Shown here in pieces: positions 25,492 to 33,487 of a stretch of 64,000 nt of DNA. The stretch covers positions 1 through 64,000 of the forward strand of contig NZ_FOUG01000016.1 in assembly GCF_900114785.1 (NCBI RefSeq), written 5' to 3'. The DNA is from Variovorax sp. OV329 (lineage in GTDB: Bacteria > Pseudomonadota > Gammaproteobacteria > Burkholderiales > Burkholderiaceae_C). A program made the position numbers and the translations under genes. Below the pieces are notes generated by a model, which was given only the letters and a program-made list of their open reading frames with translations, did not search any database and was not told the DNA's origin. The first letter of the stretch is position 1. Each line of letters opens with the position of its first letter.

Positions 25492-25857
25492 ATGACGAAC
25501 CTGCGCATCCGGCCCCTTGCGATCGGCACCGTCCTGGCGGCCCTGAGCCTGGGCGCTGCGGCCCAGCTCACGCCCCAGCAGCGCTACGAGCGCCAGATCG
25601 CCGAATGCAACAGCGGCAAGCTGCCCGACCCGCAACGCAATGCCTGCGTGCGCGACGCCGGCCGCATGCTGGACCAGTCGCTGGGCGGCACGCCGCGCAA
25701 CCAGGCTACCACCTCGGAAGACGGCCGGGCCACCATCATCGGGCCGGCCGGTTTGCCGCCGCCCAACAGCGGCTCGAACGACGTGACCTCGCCCGACGGG
25801 CGGGCCACCATCGTGCTACCCGCCGACCAGCAGCAACTGCCGCAGCAGCGCCCCTGA
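25492..25857 (+). CDS. Small exported protein with a duplicated DGRATI motif
   Basis: About 121 residues from the ATG at 25492; an in-frame upstream start at 25444 would add 16 charged residues and spoil the signal peptide. The N-terminus (LRIRPLAIGTVLAALSLGAAAQ) is a good Sec signal. The mature part contains two Cys (AECNSG, NACVRDAG) that could form a disulphide. Two copies of a short unit follow: SEDGRATIIGPAGLPP and SPDGRATIVLPAD. A Gln-rich tail ends the protein. Function unknown; probably periplasmic. Confidence 0.65.
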   Translation: MTNLRIRPLAIGTVLAALSLGAAAQLTPQQRYERQIAECNSGKLPDPQRNACVRDAGRMLDQSLGGTPRNQATTSEDGRATIIGPAGLPPPNSGSNDVTSPDGRATIVLPADQQQLPQQRP

Positions 25858-25882
25858 CCGGGGGTCGTCTTGGCAGCGGCCC

Positions 25883-27394
25883 TCAGGCCGCGTGCAACGC
25901 CTTGCGCTGCGCCATGCGCTTGGCCAGGCGCGGGAGCACCAGCACGGCGACGATGATCACGATCAGCACGATCGACATCGGCCGCTGCACGAACACCGCC
26001 GCACTGCCCTCACCGATCGACACCGCATTGCGCAGTTGCGCCTCGGCCAGGGGGCCCAGGATCATGCCGACCACGACCGGTGCGGTCGGGAAGTCGAAGC
26101 GGCGCATCAGCACGCCCAGCACGCCGATGCCATAGAGCAGGAACAGGTCGAAGGAGCTCTGGCGCATGCCGTAGGCACCCACCGTGGCGAAGATCAGGAT
26201 GCCGGCGTACAGCTGCGGCTTGGGGATCTTCAAGAGCTTGACCCACAGGCCCACCATCGGCAGGTTCAGCACCAGCAGCATCACGTTGCCGATGTACAGC
26301 GAGGCGATCAGCGCCCACACCAGCGCGGCCGAGGTTGTGAAAAGCTGCGGCCCCGGCTGGATGCCGTAGTTCTGGAAGGCACCCAGCAGGATGGCCGTGG
26401 TGTTGGAGGTGGGAATGCCCAGCGTGAGCAGCGGGATGAGCGCCGCCGTCACCGTTGCGTTGTTCGCCGCCTCGGGGCCGGCCACGCCTTCGATGGCGCC
26501 CTTGGTGCCGAACTCGGCCCTGTCCTGCGGGTCCTTCACCAGCTTCTTCTCAGCGGCGTAGCTCAGGAAGGTCGGGATCTCGGTGCCGCCCGCGGGGATG
26601 CAGCCGAATGGCACGCCGATGGCGGTGCCGCGCAGCCAGGCCGGCACGGAGCGGCGCCAGTCGCGCTTGGTCATGTGCACGCGGCTGAGCTTGTTCTCGC
26701 TCTCCACCACGCGGCCTTCGAAGAGCACCGCGTACAGCACCTCGGCCACCGCGAACAGGCCCACGGCCACCAGCACGATCTCGATGCCGTCCAGCAGTTC
26801 GGGAACGCCGCCGGTGTAGCGGCCCTGGCCGGAGATCTGGTCCAGGCCCACGCAGCCCATGGCCAGGCCGATGAACAGCGCCGTCATGCCGCGCAGCGTG
26901 CTCTTGCCCAGCACCGCGCTCACGGTGGTGAAGGCCAGCATCATCAGCAGGAAATACTCGGGCGGGCCGAGCTTGACGGCGAAGTCGGCCACGTAGGGCG
27001 CGAACAGCGTGACGATCACCGTGGCGATGGTGCCGGCGAAGAAGGAGCCGATGGCCGCGGTGGCCAGCGCCGCCCCGGCGCGGCCGCTCTTGGCCATCTT
27101 GTTCCCCTCCATGGCCGTCACCATGCTGGCCGTTTCTCCCGGCGTGTTGAGCAGGATGGAGGTGGTCGAGCCGCCGTACATGGCGCCGTAGTAGATGCCC
27201 GCGAAGAAGATCATCGAGGCGGTGACGTCCACCTTGGCGGTGATGGGCAGCAGCATGGCCACGGCCACCGCCGGGCCGATGCCCGGCAGCACGCCGACCG
27301 CGGTGCCCAGGGCACAGCCGACCAGGCACCACACCAGGTTGGCCGGCGTGATCGCCAGCGAGAAGCCGTGCAGGAGTGCGTTGAGGATTTCCAT
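25883..27394 (-). CDS. tctA: Tripartite tricarboxylate transporter large permease TctA
   Basis: This 503-residue inner-membrane protein has about 10-12 spans. TctA signatures are present: GCALGTAVGVLPGIGPAVAV near the N-terminus, YYGAMYGGSTTSILLNTPG and the repeated IPLLTLGIPTSNTTAILLGA. It is the 12-TM translocating subunit, using the ion gradient to import the carboxylate delivered by TctC. It lies 13 bases downstream of tctB and ends in a short GC hairpin (25876-25891) shared with the convergent small exported gene. Confidence 0.96.
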   Translation of the reverse strand: MEILNALLHGFSLAITPANLVWCLVGCALGTAVGVLPGIGPAVAVAMLLPITAKVDVTASMIFFAGIYYGAMYGGSTTSILLNTPGETASMVTAMEGNKMAKSGRAGAALATAAIGSFFAGTIATVIVTLFAPYVADFAVKLGPPEYFLLMMLAFTTVSAVLGKSTLRGMTALFIGLAMGCVGLDQISGQGRYTGGVPELLDGIEIVLVAVGLFAVAEVLYAVLFEGRVVESENKLSRVHMTKRDWRRSVPAWLRGTAIGVPFGCIPAGGTEIPTFLSYAAEKKLVKDPQDRAEFGTKGAIEGVAGPEAANNATVTAALIPLLTLGIPTSNTTAILLGAFQNYGIQPGPQLFTTSAALVWALIASLYIGNVMLLVLNLPMVGLWVKLLKIPKPQLYAGILIFATVGAYGMRQSSFDLFLLYGIGVLGVLMRRFDFPTAPVVVGMILGPLAEAQLRNAVSIGEGSAAVFVQRPMSIVLIVIIVAVLVLPRLAKRMAQRKALHAA

Positions 27395-27407
27395 GGTGTC
27401 TGTCGGG

Positions 27408-27953
27408 TCAGAGCCAGCCGGTGTTGGTGAGGCCCGGCAGGTTGATCGCCAGGAACTTGGTGAACATCCAGAACACCGGCGCCGAGATGACCAGGCCGGT
27501 GAAGATGTCGACGAGCCAGGTGCGTGGCCGGCTGGCCGCCGCCTGCCCGCTGGCGCGGCGCAGGCCCTGCACCGCCAGCAGGTAGCACAGCGTGCAGCTC
27601 AGGATGAAGCCCAGCGTGGTGATGAGCGCGGCGTTCAGTAGCAGGCCCGCCGAGACCCACACGAAACCGGGCCAGTAGGCCTTGTCGCCCGAGGGCGCTT
27701 CCAGTTCGCGGAAGCCCCCGGTGCGGGCTTCCCAGAGGATCCAGGCGCCGCAGATCGTCAGCGCCACCGACACCAGCCAGGGCAGGAAGTTGGGGCCGAC
27801 GCCGCCGTAGCCGGCCTCGGAGGAAATGCCGATGGCGCCCCACGCGAGGGCCAGGCCGGTGAGCAGCACGCCCAGCCCGACCAGCGTCTGCGGCAAGGCG
27901 GACGCGGGCGGCGTGGGCGGCTCGAGGGATGCGAATTCGCTGTTGTAGGACAT
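27408..27953 (-). CDS. tctB: Tripartite tricarboxylate transporter small permease TctB
   Basis: This 181-residue TctB/DUF1468 protein has four predicted spans, including TLVGLGVLLTGLALAWGAIG, WLVSVALTICGAWILW, SAGLLLNAALITTLGFILSC and FTGLVISAPVFWMFTKFLA. The N-terminal LxxGxxLxxxGxxxxxxA pattern and GPNFLPWLVS (equivalent to the G-xxxFP motif) are characteristic. It partners TctA. It is separated from upstream tctC by about 100 bases that contain a terminator hairpin, so it is probably expressed at a lower level than the receptor. GGAGAGGAG precedes the start. Confidence 0.93.
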   Translation of the reverse strand: MSYNSEFASLEPPTPPASALPQTLVGLGVLLTGLALAWGAIGISSEAGYGGVGPNFLPWLVSVALTICGAWILWEARTGGFRELEAPSGDKAYWPGFVWVSAGLLLNAALITTLGFILSCTLCYLLAVQGLRRASGQAAASRPRTWLVDIFTGLVISAPVFWMFTKFLAINLPGLTNTGWL

Positions 27954-27980
27954 TGTTCTTGACTCCTCTCCGGTAGACCG

Positions 27981-27999
27981 GCCGGCCCACGGGGCCGGC
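27981..27999. repeat. GC-rich inverted repeat in the tctB leader
   Basis: GCCGGCCC-ACG-GGGCCGGC is a perfect 8 bp stem with a 3-base loop, lying between the tctC-tctB terminator and the tctB ribosome binding site. It could block ribosome or RNase progress, or simply stabilise the processed mRNA end. No T-run follows it in the minus-strand sense. Confidence 0.5.
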
Positions 28000-28003
28000 G
28001 ATG

Positions 28004-28033
28004 AAAAAAGGGCACGCCGGAAAGGACGTGCCC
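28004..28033 (-). terminator. Rho-independent terminator/attenuator between tctC and tctB
   Basis: On the minus strand GGGCACG pairs with CGTGCCC (28010-28016 with 28027-28033). The pairing extends by CC/GG around a T bulge and is followed directly by six T residues (28004-28009). It lies between the stop of tctC and the start of tctB inside one operon. It should release most transcripts after the abundant binding protein. Confidence 0.8.
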
Positions 28034-28053
28034 TGGTGCGAAGCGCCCCGGGT

Positions 28054-29013
28054 TCAGACCATCCCGGACTTGGTCATGGTGGCCCGCAGGCTGGCGAACT
28101 CGTCGTCGACGAACTTCGCGAAGGCATCGCCGGACAGGACGGCAGGCGTCCAGTCGTTCTTCTTCATGGCTTCGGCCCACGAAGGCGTCTTGATGGCGGC
28201 CAGCACCAGGTCGGTGAGCGTCTTGCGCTGCTCGGCCGTGATGCCGGGCGCGCCGTACACGCCGCGCCAGTTGCCGATCTCGACGTTGATGCCCTGCTCC
28301 TTCAGCGTGGGCACGTTGATGCCCGGCAGGCGCTGGGCCGAGGTGACGGCGATGGCCTTCATCTTGCCGGCGCTGATGTACTCGGCGAACTCGCTGTAGC
28401 CGCTGCCACCCACCGTGACGTTGCCGCCCAGGATGGCCGCGGTGGCCTCGCCGCCTCCGCGGAAGGCCACGTAGTTGATCTTGGCCGGGTCCGCGCCGAC
28501 TTCGCGGGCGATCATGGCCGCGGCGATGTGCTCGGTGGAGCCGCGCGAGCCGCCGCCCCACTTGACGCTGCCCGGGTCCTTCTTGAGCTGCTCGACCACG
28601 TCCTTCATCGACTTGAAGGGCGAGTTGGCGGGCAGCACGAACACGTTGTATTCGCTGGTCAGGCGCGCCAGCGGCGTGGCCTGCGACAGGCTCACCGGTG
28701 GCTTGCCGGTGATGATGCCGCCCAGCATGACGGCGCCCATCACCATGAGTGCGTTCGGGTCGCCCTTGGAGCCGTTCACGAACTGGGCCAGGCCCAGCGC
28801 ACCGGCGGCGCCGCCCTTGTTGTCGTAGGTGACGGTGTCGGCCAGCTTGCCATCCATCAGGGCCTTGCCCAGGGCGCGGCCGGTGGTGTCCCAGCCGCCG
28901 CCCGGGTTGGCGGGAATCATCATCTTGATGTTGGCGGCGGCCCAGGCCGACATCGGGAGCGCGCCCGTGGCGGCCAGTGCGGCCAGGGACTTCAGGAAGG
29001 TATCGCGACGCAT
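28054..29013 (-). CDS. tctC: Tripartite tricarboxylate transporter receptor TctC
   Basis: This 319-residue periplasmic receptor has a leader (MRRDTFLKSLAALAATGALP ending AWA), then IKMMIPANPGGGWDTTGR and VTYDNKGGAAGALGLAQF. VKWGGGSRGSTEHIAAAMIA corresponds to the ligand loop. The ATG at 29013 is preceded by GAGGAGA; the open frame continues upstream across the divergent promoter but is not coding there. It binds a tricarboxylate or similar acid for TctAB. It is divergent from tctD, matching the regulated tctCBA/tctDE layout first described in Salmonella. Confidence 0.95.
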   Translation of the reverse strand: MRRDTFLKSLAALAATGALPMSAWAAANIKMMIPANPGGGWDTTGRALGKALMDGKLADTVTYDNKGGAAGALGLAQFVNGSKGDPNALMVMGAVMLGGIITGKPPVSLSQATPLARLTSEYNVFVLPANSPFKSMKDVVEQLKKDPGSVKWGGGSRGSTEHIAAAMIAREVGADPAKINYVAFRGGGEATAAILGGNVTVGGSGYSEFAEYISAGKMKAIAVTSAQRLPGINVPTLKEQGINVEIGNWRGVYGAPGITAEQRKTLTDLVLAAIKTPSWAEAMKKNDWTPAVLSGDAFAKFVDDEFASLRATMTKSGMV

Positions 29014-29134
29014 GCAGTCTCCTCGGTTCTTGAACAAGCTTTCATTTGGCCTTCGATGCCAATGACGGCCTATCATGCGCCCCCCGGCTGTCAATTGGCT
29101 GTCCGGCGAACTGGGGAAAACACCGAACGCCGCC

Positions 29135-29818
29135 ATGAAGCTTCTGCTCGTCGAGGACGATCCGACCATGCAGACCACCCTGCAACGCACCCTGGGCCGC
29201 CGCATGATCGACGTGCGTGTCTGCGGCGACGGCGCGCAGGCGCTGGCGCAGTGGCGGGCCCTGCAGCCCGACGTGGTGGCTCTCGACCTGAACCTGCCGC
29301 ATCTGGACGGCCTGCAGGTGCTGGCGCAGGCGCGCGCCGCGGGGCTGACCACGCCCGTGCTGCTACTGACCGCCCGCGGCACCGTGGGCGACCGCATCGT
29401 GGGCCTGAACGCCGGCGCCGACGACTACCTGCCCAAGCCCTTCGACCTGGACGAGCTGGAGGCGCGCATCCGCGCCCTGCGCCGGCGCCACCAGAAGAGC
29501 GAGTCCGAGACCGAGGCGGCCCGCCTGCCCGAGGTCGGCGGCCTGCGCGAGGAGCCGGCCAGCGGCGCCATCTACCACCGCGGAGAGGTCATGGACCTGA
29601 CGCCGCGCGAGGCGGCGCTGCTCAAGGCGCTGATGGTCAAGCCCGGCCACGCCGTGACCAAGGAGCGCCTGTTCGAGCTGGTGTTCCCGGGCGAGACCGA
29701 CGTGCAGTACGAGGCGGTGGAGGTGGTGGTCTACCGCCTGCGCAAGAAGCTGGCCGGCACCGGCGCGGCCCTCATGACCTTGCGCGGCCTGGGCTACCTT
29801 CTGCGTGAAGAAGCCTGA
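29135..29818 (+). CDS. tctD: Response regulator TctD (OmpR/PhoB family)
   Basis: This protein of 227 residues has a receiver domain (acidic pocket LLLVEDDP, phospho-acceptor D51 in ALDLNLP, LTARG, and Lys in PKPFD). A winged-helix DNA-binding domain follows, with LTPREAALLKALMVKPGHAV and VEVVVYRLRKKLAGTGA, then LRGLGYLL. The ATG at 29135 gives the normal N-terminus. It is divergent from tctC and overlaps the start of tctE, so it should activate tctCBA when phosphorylated by TctE. Confidence 0.94.
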   Translation: MKLLLVEDDPTMQTTLQRTLGRRMIDVRVCGDGAQALAQWRALQPDVVALDLNLPHLDGLQVLAQARAAGLTTPVLLLTARGTVGDRIVGLNAGADDYLPKPFDLDELEARIRALRRRHQKSESETEAARLPEVGGLREEPASGAIYHRGEVMDLTPREAALLKALMVKPGHAVTKERLFELVFPGETDVQYEAVEVVVYRLRKKLAGTGAALMTLRGLGYLLREEA

Positions 29819-31232
29819 GCGCGTGGCCCAAGGCGCGAGGCCCGGCAAAGCGAGCCTGCGGCGCACGCTGCTGATCGGCATCCTCGCGCCGATCGCGCTG
29901 TTCATCGTCATCAACAGCATCAGCCTGTACCGCCAGAGCCTGGTGGCCGCCACCACCGCCTACGACCGCACCCTGCTGGCCTCGGCCAAGACCATCGGCG
30001 AGCAGCTGGACGTGCGGGGCTACGACGAGGCGGCCCAGCTGCGCGCCACCGTGCCCTACGCGGCGCTGGAGGCCTTCGAGGCCGACAACCAGAGCCGCAT
30101 GTACTACCGCGTGTCGACGCAGGACGGCGTGCTGGTCTCCGGTTTCGAGGAGCTGCCGGCCTGGCGCGGGAAGATCCCGGCACGGCCACCCTACGCCGCG
30201 CTGGTGGATTTCTACGACGGCAGCTTCCGCGAGCAGCCGGTGCGCGTGGCCGTGCTGCTGCAGCCCGTCGCCAGCGCCCAGGGCCGGGGCATGGCGGTGG
30301 TGCAGGTGGCCGAGACGCTGGAGCTGCGCGAGACGCTGGCGCGCAAGCTGCTCATCGACATGCTGTGGCGCCAGCTGCTGCTGATGGGCGTGGTGGCCGG
30401 CGTCACCGTGCTGGTGGTGCAGCGTGCCACGCGGCCGGTGCGCGCGCTGGGCGAGGCCATCGAGGCGCGGGCGGCGGACGACCTCTCCCCCATCGACGCG
30501 CCGGATGCGCCGCGCGAGCTGCGCCCGCTCATCGACGCCACCACCGCGGTGATGCGCCGGCTGCAGGGCCTGCTGGACCACCAGAAGCGCTTCGTGCGCG
30601 ACAGCGCCCACCAGCTGCGCACGCCGCTGGCAGTGCTCAAGGCGCAGGTGCAATCGGCCCGGCGCGGCGACGTGCCGGCCAGCCAGGCGCTGGAGGAAAT
30701 CAACCTCACCGTGGACCGCGCCACGCAGCTGGCCAACCAGATGCTGTCGCTGGCCAAGGTGGAGCAGCTGCGCCAGCAACCCGAGTCGGCCACGCTGGAC
30801 TTCGCCCAGGTGGTGCGCGGCATCGTGCTCGACCTTTCGCCGCTGATGGCCGACAAGGCGCTGGACGTGGGCATCGACACCGAGCCTGCGCCGGTGCATG
30901 CCCACCAGTGGATGCTGGCCGAGCTTTCGCGCAACCTGATCCACAACGCGATCAAGCACAGCCCCGAGGGCGGCCAGCTGTCCATCGAGCTGCGGCCGCA
31001 TGCCGGCATGGCGGTGCTGGTGGTGCACGACGACGGACCGGGCATTTCCGACGAGCTGCGCCAGCGCCTGTTCGCGCCCTTCGCCGCGGGCGACGTGGCC
31101 AAGGGCTCCGGCCTGGGCCTGGCGATCTGCAAGGAGATCGTGGTCACCCTCGGCGGCAGCCTGACGCTGGACAATCGCCCTGCTGGCGGCCTTGATGCCA
31201 CTGCACGGCTGCCGCTCGAAGGACAACAATAG
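29805..31232 (+). CDS. tctE: Sensor histidine kinase TctE
   Basis: This 475-residue inner-membrane kinase starts at a GTG inside the end of tctD (14 base overlap). TM1 is near 19-41 (LLIGILAPIALFIVINSISL). A periplasmic 2CSK-type sensor region follows (about 43-185), then TM2 near 187-208 and a HAMP-like linker. The HisKA box has phospho-acceptor H269 (DSAHQLRTPL). The HATPase has NLIHNAIKHSPEG, DDGPGI and GSGLGLAICKEI. It senses an external carboxylate and phosphorylates TctD. Confidence 0.94.
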   Translation: MKKPERVAQGARPGKASLRRTLLIGILAPIALFIVINSISLYRQSLVAATTAYDRTLLASAKTIGEQLDVRGYDEAAQLRATVPYAALEAFEADNQSRMYYRVSTQDGVLVSGFEELPAWRGKIPARPPYAALVDFYDGSFREQPVRVAVLLQPVASAQGRGMAVVQVAETLELRETLARKLLIDMLWRQLLLMGVVAGVTVLVVQRATRPVRALGEAIEARAADDLSPIDAPDAPRELRPLIDATTAVMRRLQGLLDHQKRFVRDSAHQLRTPLAVLKAQVQSARRGDVPASQALEEINLTVDRATQLANQMLSLAKVEQLRQQPESATLDFAQVVRGIVLDLSPLMADKALDVGIDTEPAPVHAHQWMLAELSRNLIHNAIKHSPEGGQLSIELRPHAGMAVLVVHDDGPGISDELRQRLFAPFAAGDVAKGSGLGLAICKEIVVTLGGSLTLDNRPAGGLDATARLPLEGQQ

Positions 31233-31240
31233 ACCCCACG

Positions 31241-31666
31241 ATGGAAAGACTGCGCATCGACAAGTGGCTGTGGGCCGCGCGCTTCTACAAGACCCGTTCG
31301 CTGGCCGCGGACGAGATCGGCAAGCACCGCGTCCAGGTGAACGGCGAGGTCGCCAAGGCCTCGCGCGAGGTCAAGCCGGGCGACCGCGTCACCCTGCGGC
31401 AGGGCCCGGTGGAGCGGACGGTGCTGGTCAAGGGCCTGAGCGGCCTGCGCGGGCCGGCGCCGGTGGCGCAGCTGCTCTACGAGGAAACGCCCGAAAGCCT
31501 GGCCGCGCAGGCGGCCGCGCGCGAGCAGCGCCGCCTGGGCAGCGAGCCGGCCCTGGCCATCGAGCAGGGCCGACCGACCAAGCGCGAGCGGCGCAAGCTG
31601 GACGAGGCCTCGGGCGGCTGGGGCAATCGCTGGAGCGCCAGCGTGGACGACGAGAAGGAAGGCTGA
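31241..31666 (+). CDS. hslR: Hsp15-like S4-domain ribosome-associated heat shock protein
   Basis: This 141-residue protein opens with an S4 RNA-binding domain: LRIDKWLWAARFYKTRSLAA, then GKHRVQVNGEVAKAS and VKPGDRVTL. A basic C-terminal tail follows (GRPTKRERRKLDE). Hsp15 binds free 50S subunits carrying nascent chains and helps recycle stalled complexes. Size matches the family. It is eight bases downstream of tctE, but this adjacency is probably not functional. Confidence 0.92.
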   Translation: MERLRIDKWLWAARFYKTRSLAADEIGKHRVQVNGEVAKASREVKPGDRVTLRQGPVERTVLVKGLSGLRGPAPVAQLLYEETPESLAAQAAAREQRRLGSEPALAIEQGRPTKRERRKLDEASGGWGNRWSASVDDEKEG

Positions 31667-31682
31667 GCGCCTTCCTCAGCCG

Positions 31683-32486
31683 CTAAAAGCCGTACAGCCC
31701 GGCGGGGTTGTCCGCCAGCATCGCCTTCACCCGCGCTTCATCGCCATCCATCAGCGCGAGCGACCAGTCCAGCAGCGCCTGTTCGTCGGGCACCGGCTTC
31801 ACGTTGGGATGCGGCCAGTTGCTGGCCCACAGGCAGCGCTGCGGAAAGCGCCGCGCCAGTTCGCGCGCGATGGGCTCCACGTCAGCATAGGCCGGCGGTC
31901 CGGTGCGCGAGGTCTCGTAGGGCGCGGACAGCTTGATCCAGGCCTTTCCGCCATCGAGCACGCGGCACAGCGACTGGAAGGGCGCGCTGTCGAGCGTCAC
32001 CGGGGCGAGGAACTTGCCGATGTGGTCGATGACGAGGCGGCAGGGCAAGGCCAGCAGGCGCGCCTCGTGCTGCGCGAAGTCGCGACCATCGAACTGGATG
32101 TCGGCGTGCCAGCCGCGCGGCGCCAGGCGCTGCGCCAGCGGCTCCAGCGCGGACCAGGGCAGCACGCCGGCGGGCAGCATCATGAAGCGCACGCCGCGAA
32201 TGCCGCCGGCATGCAGCCGGTCCAGTTCCGAATCGGAGACTTCGGGCGGCACCACGGCCACGCCGCGCGCGCCCTCCCCCAGCTCGGCGATGGCCGCCAG
32301 CGTGCAGGCGTTGTCGAAGCCGTAGCCCGTGGGCTGCACGACGACCACGCGCGAGAAGCCCAGCTTGCGCTGCACCTCGCGGTAGGCCGAGGCCGGCGCG
32401 GGCGGCGGCTGGAAGGTGGCCGTGGGCGCCAGGGCGAAGCCGGGCGAATAGACGTGCACGTGGCAGTCGCAGGCCTTGTCGATCAT
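31683..32486 (-). CDS. Amidohydrolase of the 2-pyrone-4,6-dicarboxylate lactonase family (COG3618)
   Basis: This TIM-barrel hydrolase of 267 residues has CDCHVHVYSP (the paired His of the metal site) at the N-terminus, then VVVQPTGYGFDN. LVIDHIGKFLAP follows at mid-length and LWASNWPHPN near the end. This pattern is typical of LigI-like lactonases. The ATG at 32486 overlaps the stop of the dehydrogenase gene as ATGA; MGTP at 32498 is an alternative. It probably opens a lactone formed in the pathway served by the TRAP transporter upstream. The substrate is unknown. Confidence 0.85.
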   Translation of the reverse strand: MIDKACDCHVHVYSPGFALAPTATFQPPPAPASAYREVQRKLGFSRVVVVQPTGYGFDNACTLAAIAELGEGARGVAVVPPEVSDSELDRLHAGGIRGVRFMMLPAGVLPWSALEPLAQRLAPRGWHADIQFDGRDFAQHEARLLALPCRLVIDHIGKFLAPVTLDSAPFQSLCRVLDGGKAWIKLSAPYETSRTGPPAYADVEPIARELARRFPQRCLWASNWPHPNVKPVPDEQALLDWSLALMDGDEARVKAMLADNPAGLYGF

Positions 32487-33487
32487 TGGTGTCCCCATCC
32501 GGCTTCTTTCAGGCGCGTGGCCTGTTCGGGATTCACTGCGCCCACCGGCATCCGCCCCTCCAGCAAGGCGGCGAGTTGCGACACGGTCTCCAGCGCCTGG
32601 TACTCGATCGCCGGCGGCGTGAGGCCGCCGATGTGCGGCGTGGCGATGACGTGCGGGTGGCGGGCCAGCGCCATGCTGGGCATCTGGTCGGGCGCCATGC
32701 CCACGTCGAGGGCACAGCCGGCGAGCCGGCCGCTGTACAGCGCCTCGAGCAGCGCGGCCTCGTCGACCAGTTCGCCGCGCGAGGCATTGATTAAAAAAGC
32801 ACCCGGCTTCATGGCCGCGAAGGCCGCGGCGCCGAAGAGCCCAGCGGTGCTCGCGTTGGCCGGCGCCAGGCACACCACGAAGTCCGAGCCGGCCAGCAGT
32901 TCGGGCAGCTCGACCTGCCGCATGCCCTCCTGCGCTTCGATGCGCTGCAGCGTGGTCACCAGCAGCTGCATGCCGAACGCGCGGGCCAGTGCCGCCAGCG
33001 TGCCGCCGATGCCGCCGAAGCCCACGATGCCCAGCGTCGACCCGCGCAGCTCGCGACCCATCACCGGCGCCGGCTGCGTGCCGCGCTGGTAGGCCTGCAC
33101 GTAGCGGCTGGTGCCGCGTCCCAGGTCGACCATGGCACCCACGATCCACTCGGCCACCGCGGCGTTGAAGCCCGGCCCGGCCTGCGTTACCAGCACGCCG
33201 CGCGCGCTGGCCGCCGCCACGTCCACGGTGCGGATGTCCATGGCGCAGCGGATGAAGGCCTTGAGCCGCGGCATCGCCTCGAAGAGTTCGGCCGGCCCCG
33301 GCGTCTGGCGGTAGGCGATGAGCGCGTCGCAATCGGCCGCGGCGGTGACCAGGGCGCCCGTCGGCAGGTCGCGCTCCAGCGGGTTCAGCCGCACCTCGGC
33401 GACCTCGCGCAAGGCGTCGAGTGCGCGCTGGCCGAAATAGCTCTGCAGCTTGTCGACCGGGTGCGTGACGAAGACGCGCGCCTTCAT
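32483..33487 (-). CDS. D-isomer-specific 2-hydroxyacid dehydrogenase family protein
   Basis: This 334-residue NAD(P)-dependent enzyme has LGIVGFGGIGGTLAALARA (nucleotide fold), the catalytic Arg in LINASRGELVDE and the catalytic His in IATPHIGGLTP. The usual DVF-x-x-EP segment carrying the catalytic Glu reads DVGMAPDQMP here, so that Glu is not in its normal place. Such enzymes interconvert 2-keto and D-2-hydroxy acids. It is coupled by 4-base overlaps to the LacI gene upstream and the lactonase-like gene downstream. Confidence 0.88.
   Translation of the reverse strand: MKARVFVTHPVDKLQSYFGQRALDALREVAEVRLNPLERDLPTGALVTAAADCDALIAYRQTPGPAELFEAMPRLKAFIRCAMDIRTVDVAAASARGVLVTQAGPGFNAAVAEWIVGAMVDLGRGTSRYVQAYQRGTQPAPVMGRELRGSTLGIVGFGGIGGTLAALARAFGMQLLVTTLQRIEAQEGMRQVELPELLAGSDFVVCLAPANASTAGLFGAAAFAAMKPGAFLINASRGELVDEAALLEALYSGRLAGCALDVGMAPDQMPSMALARHPHVIATPHIGGLTPPAIEYQALETVSQLAALLEGRMPVGAVNPEQATRLKEAGWGHQ

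Noticed and set aside
31661..31681. GGCTGAG/CTCAGCC hairpin between hslR and the lactonase-like gene as a terminator
   Set aside because: The stem is perfect (7 bp) but overlaps the hslR stop and lacks a T-run on either strand, so evidence for a Rho-independent terminator is too weak.
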